Below, one piece after another: positions 59,882 through 64,000 of a DNA stretch of 64,000 nt. Source of the stretch: Cornus controversa (Eukaryota; Streptophyta; Magnoliopsida; Cornales; Cornaceae); assembly GCA_026545225.1 (NCBI GenBank), contig CM048845.1:60950033-61014032 (forward strand), given 5' to 3'. The notes below the pieces were generated by a model, which did no database searches, had not been told where the DNA came from, and saw nothing but the letters and a program-made list of their open reading frames with translations. Every line of letters starts with the position of its first letter. The first letter of the stretch is position 1. Made by a program: the position numbers and the translations under genes.

Positions 59882-60588
59882 ACATAAATCATGTTATAGA
59901 AGATCTAACTTTATACCCTTGAAAAGTGGAAACAAGACTAAAATTTAGGCTGGTGTTTATTTCTGAAGGAAACTGTCTATGGGGAAATTTTATTGTTGTA
60001 CTAATAAGCCAAAAAACTTTTGACTTAATCAACGTGGTGGGAACATTTAAGATGTAATTCATGAAGTGCTCCTTCATTTAAACATTATGGTGGATTTCCC
60101 ACTAGAATTAAGCATTTTGTTTGGAAGTGTTTACTATTGGTTTCAATGTGATAAGGCTTGAATTCTTTTGTTCTGAAGAAACAAATTTGATGAGAAGTCA
60201 TCAGTGTACCATTTTTTGCACCCTGGTGATTTTGCAGGTAGTCTCGCAAGGTGCCATAAGTGCACCAATGTTCTCAATGAAAGGTCCATCTATGGTTCAA
60301 TCCATGTATCCTACTGCTTTCCCCTTAAAACATCAACAAAAGGTTCGTATTATAAATTTATACATGCATTGCCAACAATATCTAGATCTACAGGTCTTCT
60401 CACAGTGAGTGATTTTTTGGCAGGACCTACGGCTTGCACTGGGACTAGCCGAATCTGTTTCCCAATCTACTCCAATTGCAGCAGCTGCAAATGAACTCTA
60501 CAAGGTTGCAAAATCTCACGGCCTTAGTGATCAGGACTTCTCAGCAGTAATTGAAGCGCTAAAAGTAAAATTACAAACGAAACAGTAA
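52943..60588 (+). CDS. GLYR2: glyoxylate/succinic semialdehyde reductase 2, organellar (12 exons, 343 aa)
   Basis: This NADPH-dependent beta-hydroxyacid dehydrogenase family enzyme reduces glyoxylate to glycolate and succinic semialdehyde to gamma-hydroxybutyrate, detoxifying aldehydes of photorespiration and the GABA shunt. Exons: 52943-53081, 54643-54724, 55114-55179, 56837-56912, 56985-57040, 58257-58341, 58560-58620, 58781-58833, 58951-59021, 59122-59194, 60238-60342, 60424-60588. They total 1032 bp, all introns are GT-AG, and the frame is uninterrupted. Residues 1 to about 48 are a Ser/basic-rich transit peptide (plastid or mitochondrion), which distinguishes it from the cytosolic GLYR1. 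The Rossmann motif GFLGLGIMG is at 55-63, the substrate motif DVSTVDG lies in exon 6, APVSGSKKPAEDG is at 169-181, and the catalytic Lys is K221 in GNGAAMKLVVN. The C-terminus ends EALKVKLQTKQ. All key residues are present, so it should be active. Only the first exon is duplicated elsewhere (22990-23128). Confidence 0.95.
59709..59880. repeat. poly-G run and (GT)n(GA)n microsatellite in GLYR2 intron 10
   Basis: A run of 16 G (59710-59725) is followed about 100 bp later by (TG)n then (AG)n (about 59828-59879). Both lie in intron 10, about 360-510 bp from the acceptor. Confidence 0.9.
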
Positions 60589-60796
60589 AACTTTGTTCTT
60601 TGATTGTTTATGAAAATTGAATTGCCTTCAGCTTGCCAGTTTTGACTGGGCATTTTTTTGCAATGCAAGTTACACCTTCATTTGTTATCATAGAGTTCCA
60701 TTTATATTGGCTTGTGACTTCTTTCCTGAGACGGTCCTTATTATGAATATGATTCATACATCTGTATCCCATCTGATCCCAGATCATGTAGTTAAG

Positions 60797-60843
<47 letters not shown>

Positions 60844-61360
60844 CTTTTCCATGTTGAGTGTTTCTGCAGTTTCTTGTGAAAATTAGATTGATTGTGTGCC
60901 TGTCTTGACCAAAAAATTGAATCAGATCATGTTATTGAGACAAAGCATTGAAAACAGTAGTTGATTTGAGAAAGATTGCATGTGCTCCAATTAAAGTTTG
61001 ATTGTGAATTGCTTTGATGAGATTAGGAAGCAATTGTCAGGGCTCATTACTTAAATATTAAGTGCAAGTCACTCATTGGCTTGAAGATAATGGGTCATGC
61101 TTATTTATATGTGAGGTTGAATTTAATGAATAAAATACCTATTATTTAAAAAACCTTTTGTTATAATTTTTTTTATTTGTTGATTTCACTCCTTCCTTTT
61201 AAATATCTTCTTTAAAAATAAAACTATGCAAAGGTTATTTCAATTATCTGTTTATAGACCATATGAGTTGCTTCTGGGACATCACAATTTCACAACTGAT
61301 AGGAGTTGACAGTTCAAAATATGGATTATGATGGATTTTTCTATAGATTGAAAAACTATG
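60589..61360 (+). other. GLYR2 3' flank
   Basis: Presumed 3' UTR and downstream DNA. It contains a (CT)n microsatellite (about 60801-60838) and an aataaaat word near 61127 that could act as a distal poly(A) signal. The true transcript end cannot be set from sequence alone. Confidence 0.35.
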
Positions 61361-61374
61361 CTATAGATATGTAT

Positions 61375-61597
61375 ATATATGCTTGGATTAATGATTTTTT
61401 TTTCCATTCAAGTGACTTCGAGTACATGTTCACCATGAAGCTCCACCTAAAGACCATGCCCTGTCATTGACTTATTAGATAGTGAATTTCTTTTATATAT
61501 ATATATATATATATATATGCTTCGATTAATGATTTTTTTTTTTTTTCATTCAAGTGACTTTGAGTACATGTTCACCATGAAGCTCCACCTAAAGAAG

Positions 61598-61639
<42 letters not shown>

Positions 61640-61640
61640 T
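61375..61640. repeat. ~85-bp direct repeat with (AT)n runs
   Basis: The words attaatgattttttttt, cattcaagtgactt, gagtacatgttcaccatgaa and gctccacctaaaga occur at about 61387-61454 and again at about 61526-61596. The copies are separated by an (AT)n run (61494-61519), and a second (AT)n run (61600-61637) follows. The arrangement suggests local duplication of a unit plus its microsatellite. Confidence 0.85.
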
Positions 61641-64000
61641 TTAGAAATCATTGTGTGATTTAATTCAACAACTTGCAATTTGGAGAGTTGACCTGGCATC
61701 ACTTCAACCACTAAAGCTGGTTTTATGTTCACAAAGACTTGACAAAACATATTTGATTTACATTTTATCAAAAGCAACCCCTTTCTCTTCCATGCCCCTT
61801 GGCTTCATTTGCATTATCTGTAGGAACAACATATATAGATGACAAAGTACTGGATCACGTCACAAGCTGTATTAATCTATTAGACATCTCTCTCTCTCTC
61901 ATGGGTGAGGACTGAAGAATCAGAACCCCACTAATCTAGTGTCAATATATAAATTACCAATTGTTTTAAAATGAAGTTGGTTATCCATACAAGTTGATTA
62001 ATGGGTGTTAGTTGGAATTAAACATCAATGATCAATCACCTTATCTTAGTTTTATTTTTGAGTTATAAATATTAAAAAATATGGATTTAACTATGAAGTA
62101 GGACTATTGATCAATATTGATGGATGCAATTTAAATAATTTTACCAGTTCTTTTTTTTTTCCTTGACAAGAACCGCACACCTACTTTGTTCTACGGAAAC
62201 TTGGATGGTTCACCTTTTATTTTGAAAGACGATGAAGTACACTAGGTTACAACCCTCGTAGTTTTACTAAAATTGTTTACTCTTGGTCCATTTGACACGA
62301 GGGATGAAAATTGGGAGAAAATTGCAAAATAAAATAACATCCAGTACTCTTGTTTGGATTGATAGGAAGGAATTGAAAAGAAGGAAACAAAATGTTGCCT
62401 TGGTTTTAGTTTTTTTCCATTGTGTGTCGGGAATGTTATTCGAAAGGGCAAAATGCAAGAGATACCCCACCCCATCTTTGCCTTCTATCCACTTTCAGAA
62501 GGAAAGAATCGAAGGAAATGTGCTTCCTTTCCTTTCTCTAATCTTTTTTTTTTTTTGAAATTTTATTACTCTTTCTCGTTTTTGTTTCCACTGCATATTC
62601 TCTCTTACCAAAATTTGTAACTCTCTCTCTCTCTCACACACACACACATATATATTCTAAATTGGTTAATATCCCATATTTCTTCAATTATTTGAAGAAG
62701 AAAAGTACGCATGGACATTCTTTTCGTGTAAAAGCAATCTCATCAAGTCATGGACATTTTAAGATATGAAAAATGACATAACAGAAGTCCCACTTTTCTT
62801 ATACTTGTAGCATAGATAGATATTTATACTTATAAAAATTCATACAATCAATGTGTTATATGTACTTATAAAAAAAGATAGAAAAAAAAAAGTGATATAA
62901 TTCCTGCAGACCTATTTTTAAAAAAAAAATTACAACCATGGATGTTGCAAAACTATCTTCATATGTTTCACAATATATAATTCTATACATACTTTAATTG
63001 CATGCTTGAAAATAGGGTTAATTGCAGATAACCTCTCTATACTATTCATTTTTGACACTTAATCCCTCGATACTAATTTTTTTCGCAGCTAACGCCTTGG
63101 TACTAAGTATAACGGTTGTTACTTATTCCAATTTTCATGAAACTGTTAAGAAACTAACAATTTTCTAATATAATGACGGTTTTACCCCCATAGGTGGTAA
63201 AATGCTAAAAGAATGATACCGCAGGAGGTTATTTGCAAATGTTGACATATTTTCATTTTTCTTTTGATTTTGTTTTCTTATTTTAACCACTAAATTTTTC
63301 TTTGCCAACCACCCCAACATGACACCCATCCAACCTTTAAAGAAGAAACAATTTGAGGGAGATAATAACTAGGAATAAATGCACTCCCTTTTATTCAAAT
63401 GCAATCTTTTTTTTTTTTTTTTTCTTAACATAGAAAACATACTCCTAATACTTGATTTTTTTTTGTTTATGAGTTAGGTACACTTATGTCATTTCACTTT
63501 AAAATTGAAGTACATTTGATTAAAAGAAGAATGCAAATATCAGCTCTATAATAACTGTTTGAAATAAGTTATGACATGAAATCCAATAGTCGGACAACTC
63601 CAACTAATTTTATATGAGTAAGAAATAGTTGCACCAAGTTGTGCTAGTTAGGACTCATTTGATGACTGTAAATTTGTTGGGCAAATTTGCTTTGTCAGAT
63701 TTGCAAATCATTGGGTGTGACTCTTGCACAATTGTTTGTGTTGGCGTGTGAGTGATATTTGATTTATGCGAGTTGGTTTGTTTCCTTCTTGTGCAGTAAA
63801 GTCAGCTTGAGCATTTCTCTCTAGTCGTGCTACAAGTACATATTTTTGTCCTTAATTGCCAAGTCGAATTTTTGCATATCTACCGGTACCGTGCTTTGGG
63901 TGTGAAAAGGAGGTAAATTGAATCTTATGTCCAATCTTTTCGATACATTCTAATTTAAGGATAATAATGATGATAAAAAGATGAATATCACTGACGTCAT
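61641..64000. other. gene-free right flank
   Basis: No coding sequence was recognised on either strand. The short open frames near 62242-62620 overlap on opposite strands and show no family resemblance. A possible decayed DNA element lies at about 63016-63240, where ttgcagataacctctctata on the left resembles the reverse complement of the right (ttgcaaataacctcctgcgg). Confidence 0.4.

Noticed and set aside
61600..61777. Tyr/Ile-rich frames over (AT)n runs as membrane peptides
   Set aside because: The YIYIYI patterns here and at 13336, 35309 and 52655 are translations of microsatellites.
62242..62620. Overlapping frames on both strands near 62.3-62.6 kb
   Set aside because: They are mutually overlapping, without splice signals or recognisable domains, and end in poly-T runs.
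1..64000. tRNA or rRNA genes
   Set aside because: The only tRNA-like signals are the SINE A/B boxes and the retroelement primer-binding sites. No cloverleaf or rRNA segment was recognised by eye; a covariance-model search would be decisive.

Overview
This is a stretch of plant nuclear DNA, most likely a eudicot. It is AT-rich, and its real genes are islands in a sea of transposable elements. Two facts show the kingdom directly: a coiled-coil NBS-LRR (CNL) disease-resistance gene family, and a 12-exon glyoxylate/succinic semialdehyde reductase gene with a plastid/mitochondrial transit peptide and GT-AG introns. Species cannot be read from the sequence.

Layout. 1-1.73 kb holds no gene. 1.9-6.1 kb (minus) is an intact single-exon CNL gene of 1387 codons. 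6.1-10.2 kb is its upstream region, with two extra relics of the same promoter, an 833-bp hAT-like element and a 640-bp Mutator-like MITE. 10.5-14.2 kb is a decayed copia retrotransposon with matching 705-bp LTRs. 14.5-17.06 kb is a SINE split by a gypsy solo LTR. 17.9-20.8 kb is a 5'-truncated gypsy element. 22.7-25.2 kb is a truncated duplicate of the GLYR2 5' end (promoter, exon 1, intron 1). 26.4-29.4 kb is a third gypsy-type solo LTR. 29.7-34.0 kb (minus) is a second CNL copy broken by three in-frame stop codons. 36.2-39.1 kb is a small copia-like element full of minisatellites, with a CACTA element inside. 39.4-43.4 kb is a cluster of MITEs, one inside another. 43.8-50.3 kb holds gypsy remnants, including a retropepsin fragment, and tandem repeats. 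51.4-52.7 kb is a tandem-repeat block just upstream of GLYR2. 52.9-60.6 kb (plus) is the complete GLYR2 gene. 60.6-64 kb has no gene.

The main organising event is a tandem segmental duplication. Copy A runs CNL-1, a repeat at 20.8-21.7 kb, then the GLYR2 5' end at 22.7-25.2 kb. Copy B runs CNL-2 at 29.4-34 kb, the same repeat at 40.4-40.8 kb, then complete GLYR2 at 52.7-60.6 kb. After duplication each copy lost one gene: copy A keeps the working CNL and a beheaded GLYR2 fragment, while copy B keeps the working GLYR2 and a nonsense-riddled CNL. The two copies also serve as empty-site controls for each other's transposon insertions. I found no evidence of an entirely new biological system. The strongest second-look items are the duplication with reciprocal gene loss, the in-frame LRR deletion, the orphan promoter/transit-peptide cassette, and the nested insertions with target-site duplications that can be read directly.
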